DNA of 47,761 nucleotides, taken from a virus. A program made the position numbers and the translations under genes. Of the stretch, positions 27,601-34,714 are shown piece by piece. Each line of letters opens with the position of its first letter. Within the stretch, counting starts at the first letter, position 1. Below the pieces are notes generated by a model. It ran no database searches and had not been told where the DNA came from. It saw nothing but the letters and a program-made list of their open reading frames with translations. Location of the stretch: IMG/VR virus record IMGVR_UViG_3300022937_000036, positions 1 to 47,761 of that record; one strand, written 5' to 3'.

Positions 27601-27779
27601 GCTTCTAAAGCATCATTCAAACTTATGAGAACTGTAGAATCGGTTGCCCAATTCTTGAAGTCCGCCATGTTGACGGAATCATCAGTTTGTATTAAAATGT
27701 CTGCGGTTGATGGTAATTTACCTATAGAAGCTCTGGTGATCTTCTTGGAGAAAAACGATCTTGATACTACTGCCGACAT
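15663..27779 (-). CDS. Giant adhesin-like virion protein, 4038 residues
   Basis: The largest gene of the window (12.1 kb). N-terminal residues 1-95 (RSFFSKKITRASIGKLPSTA) look like a virion-attachment region. A GSGY module lies near 225. Residues ~1690-1820 resemble a discoidin/galactose-binding domain (RRFYKFVITET, IRLYYDGTQVPYTNVTV, IIMEFANPVLVDAYDIV, FTSDDGISYTKV). Residues ~2150-2290 and ~2736-2970 are beta-propeller blades (DSLGNIYTLATG, KFDSAGDVVWAK, DNDNVYIGGYSY). Between them sit ~450 residues with a NIDO-like part (GYWELALPWSVNFQG, YVSTKGAIIFGAYDP) and a lectin-like part (RPFSISFNIEMSDP). A second sialidase-like propeller (~3350-3800) contains the TNWTxIGA module. I infer a tail or baseplate adhesin that contacts glycans. 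A gp7-like role is possible but unproven. Low G+C. Confidence 0.8.
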   Translation of the reverse strand: MSAVVSRSFFSKKITRASIGKLPSTADILIQTDDSVNMADFKNWATDSTVLISLNDALEAENVGSTTLGAQYFNRFATATLTDAKVIPDTDWLGRNLGSVGGTGDLSQTWIRKDFIDQYRVLISDVELVPTDGVAGWSNVYDLNNTSLNIDSVDGDSNLLHEIILEEDVFEYICEHQPASSGGTGATFLVVLAPNFEDVDDGQGGSDSEASGSYGVVGVSIISSGSGYNANEDLYISGSQFGGVDGIDDIRLDNIQLSGYNITIEKSQLDTGITINDFIVSSVFRNAYVTFIEENADSSEFYNIYLSVFPDTPIVSGDEVILERGSNSLWSKLNRGSSSQIRRQYYGYLFRDSIHCNVISATSGDLNYPKYTRSIKVQTKTDLSVAIPTPKDEEYSFYTQVWEDSGDSNIPNYQWDSTPISGYNKVATKTNDDGETYYEYYINFKYPSRVSINQDNILQYSVLYKNTLKQLSSNWVLDTIPNLPVSIEFRGIYTSIGFNFEYDLVSVDDAVDKASAVGGVLDCFRNRTTSIMYAWATSDINATNWPSTYYFYMSGANWRWYGRLYTPRWDSVDDSYELQQTYYAYAYGDTNLNNANSGNDVRSKDRIGIRIYTYETTSSNGPTVSTQGGGAYEILRLNSYQDYNTERGTDGLTAGTPIKYINLYPKGTANADKPQLMSDINSGGTTQNIILANLVGDVQSISWNERIGTSEPILTQTETRYYYVEYPREDNYGTSYQWNGTTYNFKYYIQIDNEIISYTNYAEVSENRYELIGVTRGECGTTAVAHQGFDSTSVIKLIYEYVVPEEARNKPFNSDGTVIGTTKQFYWRQGTYTRERPYDTNDYQTTIGKITSDSTYRYRYQTPLYGPNYFFSKGLYPNGLTFERVVEDVNYLENSLKLDEVAGLAPKMRIICSGLENSSTITISSIDIINRKVFLESTTTIFDPNIAEGAMVGNTATIEFNSTADGQTPYIAMFGVNDKGFAKVKQYQYASYTTETIQIKYYLEPYPIGNRAYEDLYGTVYQAFVSSRNQITGIQDDDETYFAPRTQTETFLIQASRDQFFSNESIPSTRLKYLYEPISDNETIVLNDSSGIGVGDVIFGPDLPNDGAVIWSLEQYGPEYPLQLYPGSVSINNTWGYSNGYSYAYFFIQNGVDDRDKITTGSIATSSAFPDTPFTVSRVYQYTWGTYVYLNPNPIWVGGISSSWLIGSGYYSPVKIKTRTKRQKYSDIIIYDYSLAAFGGEPCARFKLKKADIGNLQANISHISKISNSYFNPVYEDITDVILYTGNDYNAPVIGFENHPTEVEYYYVYVNNVTLEDPETIETYNTYLRGIPSVCEIVNIRKISDLSNTTPVEQEYRIDPIPNLNKNTRYSLDNGKVVWFATQWNEGDIELSTYYVPDQYDPSVYWLLDKNEESRYFHIAGADQKTYTIESSAGTELIQTNFVNSFAFPSLQFAIDVPVCFTNIPSALSSLLTEGVVYYVISTNSVSNSDISISATKGGSPITFPTGSGYKLKARVPQQLYQDFEATTFKEVVTFSNPAIGITIGQKVYGPGITSPEFRTIIDVTRNSSGNATEATLDAQVNNNKNQPETFSITGFNSITTQDTFNQAPENLEEELVPTFGQVTIGNTLYNYTGRTFDNNTYTFTLPVTELNQFWAIPQTKIAVRYPQSQLENSISASDSKIEVLRDPITARRFYKFVITETHFTNYSYTSLGQIRLYYDGTQVPYTNVTVTAPGTSANATQIGYITDGNLDSNFIDFNHGSVGSTTIIMEFANPVLVDAYDIVRGTSYYGSFPSAFQAFTSDDGISYTKVSTETYEAQNLTNESTGLRYMIPDAIDASLPQFGNIRIDDEIIYYGYRTNKYFGDCIIKENHSAGAIISFSPYNAIKENSIIYNGSDELSNIRVVVTDTYQPNPSASVQIKVAGLEVDNPYIFNGMSAISPTTDQINVNNIFSIKIDPTKECTYIDSSTLELEAGSIITELTPGDELLIQTTHAIGPGYKVSLLKDSTSFYINKPTVNTSISNDQCTPFRKMYIVDSQILAGLNDGLVTAANKFNNGRGFKYIPLSGCLDIKPVKCLTSKYVSFASEKFSKTLFLSDTILDPESLTGLEPKYDPETGIKNTGNYILSFEGNDYEIQSLEYPEGTQGEENAANFITTFGNPSSNYQLSTCGVAKDSLGNIYTLATGYYESSSTGDRQFLIKFDSAGDVVWAKAAESTFDFDYRPEGVQVYNDQIYCLTRNRTDNSIHIAKYDTNGTVLLDKKISSGGEEYPYGGFEFDSTGNLWITGSTKFNGLFPGDWSSSETPTVGTNYNGYWELALPWSVNFQGRLHNTAYVSTKGAIIFGAYDPLAITNMSGTSPAEDKLFFGCRSNYSCQRIRYGITGTAPNRIYHVVYEGSTSSSGSLGSPTKFHELRFYENEQTRVELSTEINNNSYSSGANSASGGGAFSFEGERVASLSWTYSGRHYRWDLPSVPNTSGWRFALHTLYDGHDNQSSGYSIVNSKDLRMCHYNANYQTNNFYTENKYLWNRPFSISFNIEMSDPNNNTQSGVFGIGWTKQNDKHGSYYWLQKHTSSSLEYASFVFTGDVWRDTDNTVRYYKTDGYSGTTPFEQQAVDLNILSGTAPFVGIKQNVFYWMDYNPSTSQMEIYYDKTNVKPASPQHTFTIQAFDSNEYYFSIFAGGYYWSTYMDNIDLKEINVTFTDNNQVVWNYNDFNFLTGMHGSNDQINTGMSLTGAYQGGMVVKLDSTTLTLLDDWRIGTSEYQWRIRDIKFDSQGYMYLAAAIYDQLLGIYKFDITSNPNNPTAIWSKVYSQIDLTYNGAEYINGLVLDDNDNVYIGGYSYSYNSDPTYQAYYTFVMKLDTNGTYQWGKVFDANASEYSYGGIDIDKTTGTTYHYGYTTSGNTGSDLILYKLDTNGNLLLAKEFGSDLSDGILVDIRNRNKSIYVENDVCYLTGFTYKNNSSRGGFLARLDLSSAPGDINGPYGRSAFNLDDAGTQYNFFDIQLPSNRTEPYTSNYSYGWYKDQQLSINNASNTYYDVVLPFAPNVFGTLIDLEKNYIKVNLTTPLKIASTYKDTVIVKSQDYRTDYQRIPNVRGLVYGPQKAVLFDNYKAVITSSSYSRSYVYSVLKSLKTSASFSEAGDINSYVILSDVNELHSEDLFVTGTNIKPGTKVKSIDYVNNVVYLTQSLLGDPSNLRFYVRRYKYNVTIVNGDTNNVFIGDTVSFIISPNPSEPIDINRSSIKYYVSNVFSETSLTINSNSSSTPSSNIMYIASKDGFSTRDFEIGAVELGGFKNNQRQQIVNTSVIADGTDGAIYDIETVQTRATREMFTTSVGKTLGRFVFKQRNFISKNRPIYWNEVVTQPTFFANTPVEKIISGLYLDLPFFASFSGTSLYWSFDGENWSNRTLANTINHISYDEPSSNILIAFANGTFKSLSITDISSGNGVDYSLLSETNVKFIKRIGSYTFAQGDNLVYYTSTNPSSVSADSIVWYSITVNNTNTVIEAEFDDYNYVLIYDIASSTNFYKNFVLSNITGLNLDIDVVADRIKGYNNVFTPIKTTAVTYGLGKFVEAGYRVFFQGVYQSPFIEIYEYENFSDITSPESTEEFDVKALTFNDGQFICAGTNLNTGRQFIRYSPNARVWIDTELYRDKEIPATEMISGQEYTIDLVEDTNWTDIGAPAGFDVGTRFTYNGVAVTGVGSCIDLSLNLISEDEHITAIEYAGFNKYVAAVHNPITLQTRFVLSALPLPATSDLNPEQYDVDNGTFRVIENVGNTTLYRYKSSVLEGNLLAWDGTNLVYFKYESGAPVETNELNEYKVIGCQTCNYYEYNGLIVPDFRTAPEQIGTDNDPESPTFGDPIFTSAPLSLFEEGLIEPRIVRAGTGYEPLTTFSNCRVSSEFGLDALLTCGTNEEGEIDTVTVTQNGKFYSDLAELQGGLILLNNTGIDPNGVLNVAPYEEGVEDERAIISFNNNVNYKQYSVYGAQAGTSGYAVLYKNLLNSSLYYIMFFDANGVFLDSNSRIFISDIAHLSSEFAFAQGL
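16660..16820 (-). repeat. TNWTxIGA module, copy in the 4038-residue protein
   Basis: Residues ~3654-3706 (TEMISGQEYTIDLVEDTNWT, then DIGAPAGFDVGTRFTYNGVA, then VTGVGSCIDLS). It is the most diverged of the three copies but keeps the ipGxeYxI, TNWTxIGA, GTxF and TGxGxxxdls pattern. It lies between propeller blade elements (SPNARVWIDTELYRDKE and EHITAIEYAGFNKYVAAVHN). Confidence 0.75.
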
Positions 27780-27784
27780 TTCTT

Positions 27785-30700
27785 TTAGACATCAAAGGTG
27801 TTTACGTTGTAGAGAATTCTATCAGTACCATAGATGAAGTAGTTGATAATAAAATCTCCTACAACGCCATTCTCTCCCGTATCAGTATTTAGCCAAGCAT
27901 TCTTGATAGAATACCATCTATTGCCACCTGTAGAAGCAATTCTTTCTAACCCTTTGATAACTGTTCCTTCTGTGTTTTGTGTAGAAACATAGATAAATCC
28001 AGATACACCTAAGTTAGCAGTAAGAACGGTATCAGATAATCTTCCAATTCTTAGTAGTCCTTCGTCTGTATCTAATTCTGCTGTTGATGGTGAGTATGAG
28101 AAGTTTACACCATTTTCCAAATTGTAAACAAAGTTTCCACCTGACAATGCACCAGCTTCATAATTACCATCATCATCAACATAAATTTGCCACGTTGTTG
28201 GAGCAGGTGATCCAGTTAGTTTATTTGCATATGCCCACTGGAATAGTCCAGCAGGTGTGACAAACACATCATCAATTGATGCTGCTGATGGACCCCAGTT
28301 TTGTGTTGAAGATACTTTCTTAGTAAATCCAAACTTATCTTCTGTAGCAACTGGGAATCTAAACAAAGCATTTGGTTGTGCTACCTGAGAATCTTTTAGT
28401 TCAAGGCTAGCACCATCTTTTAGTTTGAGAACGTTGGAAACTTCAATATCAGCAACAGTTACTTTGTCATATGTAACCGTCTTAGAAGACGCTTCTGCTA
28501 ACTGAATACGTGCGGATGACTGCAAGATAGTAGAGAATGCTTCTAGGTTTCCAACTCCGCTACTGGAAGCAGCAGTGATGTATAGATAATCATTTGGATT
28601 GATTAGTCTAGTCTGAGCACTAGTTTTTAGTTTAGGTACATTGACTGTTTCTGACTGACTACCCTTGGTGTCAATAATTTGAGAACCAATGAAGAAGTCT
28701 CCATTTGAGTTAGTGCCACTAGATCCGTTGAATCCACCATCAAGTTCTTGAGTTTGAGCATTAATAGTTTGCTGTTTGTTTAGAACAATAGTTTGGAAAG
28801 CAGGGAAACCAGTTGAATAGTTACCAGGACCAAATCCAACATATTCCCAAGTGTGACCAGATGCTCTAATATTACTTGGTCTATGTAGTTTGACTGTAAT
28901 TGGTGCTAATCCATCCTGATCTTCAAACAATAGCATTCTATTGCTATATGCAGATCCGTCGTTTCTGGACGTTTCATTTACAACAGTGAAATCATCAAAC
29001 AAATCATCATCAATACCAATATCATTTTCAATATTTGATCCGCCAACTTTTTTGTATGGTTCGTTTGATTTGAAATTAACTCTCTTCAACTTGACACCAA
29101 CTAAAGCAGAATCTCCTGCTGCTATAGCATTACCACCTGTTAGTTTTTTGAATGTAATTTGGTTTGTTGAAGTCGATGATATTCTATAGAAAGTATCTGT
29201 ATCAATTACAGATGATGTGCCTACAGAACAGAATTTTACAATATCGCCTACAACTAGATTATTAGTTCCAGCAGTTAGAGTTACAGTTGTGCCAGCATTA
29301 GATCCAATAGTATACAAAGAAACACCAGAATTAATGTTTACACCAGACTGTAGATACGTGACAAAAGTTTCTATAGTTTCTGCTGTAGTAGAATATTCTG
29401 ATCTTCTTTCATAACCATCTGCCTCTAAATTGGATGCATCTACAGTCACAGTTTTGATTGTTGGAGTTGTGTCATAGATGCTGTATGCTTTTTTAGGATT
29501 CCATTCTGGTTTATCAAGATTTACATCTGGATATAAGAAATATTGATTCTGTGCATATCCAATTGGTAATTCATCATTTGTTCCCAAAATATTCTTGACA
29601 TTAGCATTACTAACGGTTAAGATATAGTATCCATCCTGCTGGTTGTATTGATACTCAACTTGAGTTTCTACATTATAAATGTAATAACTATTAGCATATG
29701 ATGGTGCTTGGTCAAGTGATAACTTGATTACATACTTTCTTTCGGGTGGTTTTGATATTGTTTCTTTTGGAATTTTATAAAGAACTCTCCAGATATGATC
29801 TGTTTGTAATCTATTGTCTGGTGTTCTCTTAACAAACAAACTTGGGAAAGAAGAATTTTCTCCAAACTCTCTACTATCAAGAGTATTCAACGCATAATCC
29901 GTATTAGAATCATACCTCATCGTGATTCTCTTCAGCAATGTATTTTCTGTAGTAGAATCAATTGGATCTGCTTGAGAAAAATCAGCGTTCAACTGCGTAG
30001 CAGCAAAAGAAGCAGCATCTACAAATTCATAGTAACTTCCATCACCTGCTTGTGACCAATAAAATACATCATCATTTGCAACAGCATCTTTGATGTAGAT
30101 AACAACATGACCATAATATAGACCGCCTTGTGTCTCTGAATATTCCCATCCATAATACTGTCTAGTATCATTTTCGGGAATAGAAATTGGAGTTGAATCT
30201 GCTGCAGTTTGATTTACATCTGCATCAATACAAACTTCTCCCTTTTCATTTTCATTTTCAGTAGCAGTTCCTTTTAGTCTTAGTCTTGCTTTAAATTCTT
30301 TCTGAACATCGGATCCAATATATGTTGGGAAAGAAGTATAAACATACTCATCAAAATCCGAACTAGTTTCATATTCTTCAGTTTGTGGATTGAAACCAAT
30401 GTTTCTTCCTTTACCTAATAGATAGTTGATTCCATCTAATAGTAACCAACGTTTTTCTTCCGCAGTTCCTTTGTTTTCAATGTACTCAGGAACTTCATCT
30501 TGACCATACAATCCATATGGGTTGTTTGGATTCTTGATGTAAATTTTACTAATTTTTGGTTTATCTGCTGTAGTAGCATTCTGCCATGTGGAGAATGTTC
30601 TTTGATCAATTTCACCAATGCCAATTGGTTGTGTTGTTCCGTAATTGATTCCTCTTGGGGGAATAACACCAATCAACTGACCAGAAGAATCTTGATCAAA

Positions 30701-33700
30701 TGCTACTCTCTTATAACCAGAACTTAGTGTAGCAATATTACCGAAGTTTGAGTTAGAGTTTGTAATTGATACGTCAGATCCAGTTTCTGAAATAAAGTGA
30801 TCTGCATAACCAACAGCGAAAACAGATACAACTTGTAGGAAAGAATCGTTACTACACTTAATGTGGTAATGTCTCCATCCATCTTGATACACTGCATCAA
30901 CTTTGGTGTGTCTTTGATCTGCTTCAGTAACAACTTTTGTGCTATCTGCATATGTTGGCCCACCAGAAGGATTGTACAAATATGCTCTGTCGTCTCTTTG
31001 TAGTGAGATACCAGTGTACTGTGCAAGAACCATTGATTTGAAACCAGTGGCATCATCACCATTAGCATGTAGACCACCCATTCCATATACGGAACGTAGT
31101 GAGCAGTTGAAGATATATGGAGAAGCAGAACTTACAGTATCAATAGAGATAGGTGATGTTGCATCACCAACGATTCTGTTTTCTTCAATTCTGCGAGTCA
31201 GTTCCTCTTCACCAATGTCTGGGTTTGTCTGAGCGTTATAAATTCTAACTGCTTTTAGATAATACTCATCAAGTTCTTTTGCGTTGGCATACTTGAATGC
31301 AACTAGTCTGTGGTGACTACATGGGAAGCATCCAGTATCATCAATACCGTTTTGATTATTATAATCAACTAGATTATCATTCACGTCAACATACTGTGGA
31401 ATGTTGATAGCGTCTTTGATAGTAAGTTGCCAGAAATAAGAACCACCAGTTACTCTGAAGATAGCACTTTCTTGATCCCTATCAAATCCAAAAGGAACAC
31501 GTCTGATAGTAGTTGTTGTGCCATCATTAAGAATATCAACATACAAATCATATGAAGTAAAAATAGACTGTGCTACATCATTGCATTCTGGAACAGATGG
31601 ATCAAACAAATCTCCAGATTCAAATTTAGACTCTGAGTATGGAATTGCCGTTGAATAGAACGATGCTGCTCTAAATGTGAAGTTTGTATTAGATGCTTGA
31701 TTTACATCTACAGCAGAATCTAATGTTGCAGATGTAACAGCATTATTTCCATCATAAACTACGCTAATAATTTGTCTAGTTCCAGTAATACCAGGACCTT
31801 CAATAGTAACACCAGGAACAATACCTAGTTGTGGAGTTACAAACGTAACAGTAGTTCCACTTGTAGTTGCTTGATCTACAAAAGAACTGTTTCTCATTGC
31901 CATTACTGCCATATGAGAAGCAATACGTAGAGTAGTTACAGTATCAGCAACTTCGCTATCTCCTTCAATAGTTCCCGATTTTAGTACCGCTCCATCATAG
32001 TAGAATTTTGCGCTATCATAGATGTTTGAGTTGCCACCTTTCTGAAGATCATCAACTAGAGCATCTAGATAATATCCAATGTCTCTCTTACACTTTGCTT
32101 TATTATAATCAAGATTGTTGGCAGCATGATTGCTATCTTCCTGTAACCATCCAAATGACTCTGCTTGGATAAACTCTCTATTACGGATAATTAGATTGCC
32201 ACCATCTTGATATCTGTGTGCTGTTGCGGGAGTAGCAGGATCGGGAACATACTTTGGTCTAAGAATAGTTTTTCTTAGATCCAGACCAATGATAGAAGTA
32301 CCTCTGGGAACTACAACACCACCAGAAGGTGGGTTAATTTTATGGAGGTTTCCAATTAGTTCTTCTTCTGTGTTATAATTTGCTGCTGTATTGAAGAACG
32401 AAGCAAAGTCTGCATCAGTCTCTTGCTTTCCTGGTCTATTATCAATATCATAATCACCAGGGAATACAATGATTGTATAATATTCGAATGCGTCAACACC
32501 AACTTCTTCTGCAATACCAGTACCAGTAGGAGTTTGTGAATTGGCAATAAATGTAGTTCCAGGATCAGAATTTGCAGCACCAATAGTAGTCCAATTGGTA
32601 TTACCAGCAATAACAATCTTATACTCTTTTCCAGGTATAATCTGCTCTGCTGGAACTTCGCCTAACTGACCCTCACCAGCAATGTATGATTGCTTTGCAA
32701 CTTCAAACAATGCCCTTTCAATACTCTTGAATGGTTTATTTAAACTTCTTCCTGTTTGATCAAAAGCATCTGTTGCAAATTCTTCGTTCTTACTAACGTA
32801 GATAGTTCTTTCATTATTTGTAAGTTCAATGTTTGCTGAGTTTTTGGTAGCAAGACCTTGAGCAACTAGAGTTCCATCAGCACGAAATAGAATTTTTGTG
32901 TTTTCATTACCACCAGTTGTAAAGTTTACACCAAAAGTATCTCTGTGGAATCCAGTGTTATCTTCGGTATCACTAAGATTTCTAAACGTAAGTGATTGAT
33001 CTGTAATTAAACCAGCAGAAAGTGTTACATCTGTGGATTCAATATTAGGTACAGTTAATTTATTTGTATCTGCATTATATACAAGATCAGTATCATACTG
33101 AACACCTTCTGCTGAACTAGTTCCTTCTAAAATAGCAAGTGGTTTATCTGTAGTTTGTGAAGATGCAGTTAGGATTACTTTTTGAGTTTCTGTAGCAGAA
33201 AGGCTAATACTTGATGAAGATAATCCTTGTACTTGGAAACGTGCATCTTGGTTTCCACTATCAATTCTTAGAATATCCCCAATTTTATAATCTTGACCCT
33301 CTGACGTTACGGTGACGGTCTCTGGTACTGCTCCACCAGTTCCACCTGTCCAAGAAATAGTAAGAAGACTACCAGTACCAGTTACAGCAACTGTTCCAAC
33401 ATCTGTTCCCGTTGCAGCATATCCAGTACCAGCAACTGTTCTGAGAAGCTCATTAGCAGGACCAGATCCAATCAAAGTTTCTCTTACTTCATTTACAGCA
33501 GAAACAAGATCTGATTTATCTGTAGTAGTTAGAGTAGTTAGATCTCCAATTCTATCTAATGCTAGATCAGCATGTACCAATCCTGTATCCGCATCTGCCT
33601 GTGCTGCTGCAGCATCTAAAACAGCTTGATCTGCAGTCGTCTTTACTTCATTGATACCATCAACAATATAAACTGCTGTTGTATCTAACGTGCTAACATC

Positions 33701-34702
33701 GGTAATTTCGGTAACTTGGAATTGAGCATCTCCACTACCAGCAGAAATGGTGACAGTATCTCCTACTCTGTATCCAGATCCAGCAAGGTCAACAGTTACA
33801 GTCGCTGGAACTGCTCCACCAGTTCCACCTGACCATCCAATTTGTAAACCAGTACCATCATTACCAGATGTAGTTGATATAAAATTGTCTGCAGCATCAT
33901 ATCCAGTGCCACCAGATATTCTAGATAGTGTTACAACTTTACCATTATTAACTATCTGACCTTTTAGTTCATTGATCGCATGAGTAATGTCTGTGTGATC
34001 AATAGTAATTAGACGATCTAGATCTCCAATTTTTGTATTGACATTACTATCATTTGTACCAACAGTACCATCCAAATTAGACAAATTTGTATCTGTAGTG
34101 TCTAGTCTATTTTTCAGTTCATTGATAGCATCAACAACAGTTACTTGTGATGTAGTTGCTAGATTGGTTTTATCACCAACATAATCATTGGTTCCCTTAG
34201 GACCAATGTATCTCCAACCTTTGATACGAATAAAACCAGTTGTAGTACCACCAGAATCTACATATGTTGGCAAACTTTCTCCAATAAAAGTAAGCACACC
34301 ACTGGCATAATCAAAGTGCCATTCGCCAACCCCACTATCACCTTGTGGGTAAAGTCTTTGAGTTCCGTTATTTGAATATACTTCTACTTGATACTGCTGC
34401 CCAAATTCTGGAGAAATCCAATCAGTTAGACCAGTTGACCAAGATCTTTTTGGTTCTTTTGAAGAAAAATTGGCAGTACATGAAACAGCAGTCGAATATT
34501 TATCTTCAACATACCCAGCAACTGCTACTGGTGTTGCTGGAATCTTATCAGAAGCAAACCAGACTAAATCACCTCTAGGAGATTCTACAGATAAAGTAGA
34601 TTCGTTGTAGAGTAGTTTATCCTCAGCAACATCTGTTTTGATTTTCTTATGCCCTACCTTTTTGTAGAGATAATCTAACTTTTCAGAATCGGGAATTGCC
34701 AT
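27785..34702 (-). CDS. gp10-like baseplate/tail protein, 2305 residues
   Basis: N-terminal residues 1-170 (MAIPDSEKLDYLYKKVGHKK, then TGLTDWISPEFGQQYQVEVY) form the attachment region. Four short helical units then follow, VDAINELK (~190), THAINELK (~240), VDGINEVK (~347) and VSAVNEVR (~400). They are interleaved with two copies of a ~74-residue Gly-rich module (260-333, 421-494). Residues ~633-850 resemble a pectin-lyase-like beta-helix entry (TIYVSKNEEFATDAFDQTGR, NKPFKSIERALFEVA, TIIVFPGDYDIDNRP, PPSGGVVVPRGTSIIG) with the TNWTTIGA module inserted at 684-735. Position after gp8 and a gp9-like protein suggests the slot of T4 gp10, but it is far longer (T4 gp10 is 602 residues), so the assignment rests on order. 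No Shine-Dalgarno sequence is clear. It lies 12 bases after the previous stop. Confidence 0.72.
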   Translation of the reverse strand: MAIPDSEKLDYLYKKVGHKKIKTDVAEDKLLYNESTLSVESPRGDLVWFASDKIPATPVAVAGYVEDKYSTAVSCTANFSSKEPKRSWSTGLTDWISPEFGQQYQVEVYSNNGTQRLYPQGDSGVGEWHFDYASGVLTFIGESLPTYVDSGGTTTGFIRIKGWRYIGPKGTNDYVGDKTNLATTSQVTVVDAINELKNRLDTTDTNLSNLDGTVGTNDSNVNTKIGDLDRLITIDHTDITHAINELKGQIVNNGKVVTLSRISGGTGYDAADNFISTTSGNDGTGLQIGWSGGTGGAVPATVTVDLAGSGYRVGDTVTISAGSGDAQFQVTEITDVSTLDTTAVYIVDGINEVKTTADQAVLDAAAAQADADTGLVHADLALDRIGDLTTLTTTDKSDLVSAVNEVRETLIGSGPANELLRTVAGTGYAATGTDVGTVAVTGTGSLLTISWTGGTGGAVPETVTVTSEGQDYKIGDILRIDSGNQDARFQVQGLSSSSISLSATETQKVILTASSQTTDKPLAILEGTSSAEGVQYDTDLVYNADTNKLTVPNIESTDVTLSAGLITDQSLTFRNLSDTEDNTGFHRDTFGVNFTTGGNENTKILFRADGTLVAQGLATKNSANIELTNNERTIYVSKNEEFATDAFDQTGRSLNKPFKSIERALFEVAKQSYIAGEGQLGEVPAEQIIPGKEYKIVIAGNTNWTTIGAANSDPGTTFIANSQTPTGTGIAEEVGVDAFEYYTIIVFPGDYDIDNRPGKQETDADFASFFNTAANYNTEEELIGNLHKINPPSGGVVVPRGTSIIGLDLRKTILRPKYVPDPATPATAHRYQDGGNLIIRNREFIQAESFGWLQEDSNHAANNLDYNKAKCKRDIGYYLDALVDDLQKGGNSNIYDSAKFYYDGAVLKSGTIEGDSEVADTVTTLRIASHMAVMAMRNSSFVDQATTSGTTVTFVTPQLGIVPGVTIEGPGITGTRQIISVVYDGNNAVTSATLDSAVDVNQASNTNFTFRAASFYSTAIPYSESKFESGDLFDPSVPECNDVAQSIFTSYDLYVDILNDGTTTTIRRVPFGFDRDQESAIFRVTGGSYFWQLTIKDAINIPQYVDVNDNLVDYNNQNGIDDTGCFPCSHHRLVAFKYANAKELDEYYLKAVRIYNAQTNPDIGEEELTRRIEENRIVGDATSPISIDTVSSASPYIFNCSLRSVYGMGGLHANGDDATGFKSMVLAQYTGISLQRDDRAYLYNPSGGPTYADSTKVVTEADQRHTKVDAVYQDGWRHYHIKCSNDSFLQVVSVFAVGYADHFISETGSDVSITNSNSNFGNIATLSSGYKRVAFDQDSSGQLIGVIPPRGINYGTTQPIGIGEIDQRTFSTWQNATTADKPKISKIYIKNPNNPYGLYGQDEVPEYIENKGTAEEKRWLLLDGINYLLGKGRNIGFNPQTEEYETSSDFDEYVYTSFPTYIGSDVQKEFKARLRLKGTATENENEKGEVCIDADVNQTAADSTPISIPENDTRQYYGWEYSETQGGLYYGHVVIYIKDAVANDDVFYWSQAGDGSYYEFVDAASFAATQLNADFSQADPIDSTTENTLLKRITMRYDSNTDYALNTLDSREFGENSSFPSLFVKRTPDNRLQTDHIWRVLYKIPKETISKPPERKYVIKLSLDQAPSYANSYYIYNVETQVEYQYNQQDGYYILTVSNANVKNILGTNDELPIGYAQNQYFLYPDVNLDKPEWNPKKAYSIYDTTPTIKTVTVDASNLEADGYERRSEYSTTAETIETFVTYLQSGVNINSGVSLYTIGSNAGTTVTLTAGTNNLVVGDIVKFCSVGTSSVIDTDTFYRISSTSTNQITFKKLTGGNAIAAGDSALVGVKLKRVNFKSNEPYKKVGGSNIENDIGIDDDLFDDFTVVNETSRNDGSAYSNRMLLFEDQDGLAPITVKLHRPSNIRASGHTWEYVGFGPGNYSTGFPAFQTIVLNKQQTINAQTQELDGGFNGSSGTNSNGDFFIGSQIIDTKGSQSETVNVPKLKTSAQTRLINPNDYLYITAASSSGVGNLEAFSTILQSSARIQLAEASSKTVTYDKVTVADIEVSNVLKLKDGASLELKDSQVAQPNALFRFPVATEDKFGFTKKVSSTQNWGPSAASIDDVFVTPAGLFQWAYANKLTGSPAPTTWQIYVDDDGNYEAGALSGGNFVYNLENGVNFSYSPSTAELDTDEGLLRIGRLSDTVLTANLGVSGFIYVSTQNTEGTVIKGLERIASTGGNRWYSIKNAWLNTDTGENGVVGDFIINYFIYGTDRILYNVNTFDV
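32498..32653 (-). repeat. TNWTxIGA module, copy in the 2305-residue protein
   Basis: Residues 684-735 (PAEQIIPGKEYKIVIAGNTN, then WTTIGAANSDPGTTFIANSQ, then TPTGTGIAEEV). The module interrupts the beta-helix entry between SLNKPFKSIERALFEVAKQS and YYTIIVFPGDY. It is similar to copies in the 2764- and 4038-residue proteins, at DNA level as well for this copy and the one at 43046-43201. Confidence 0.8.
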
Positions 34703-34714
34703 TTTGAAAAACTA

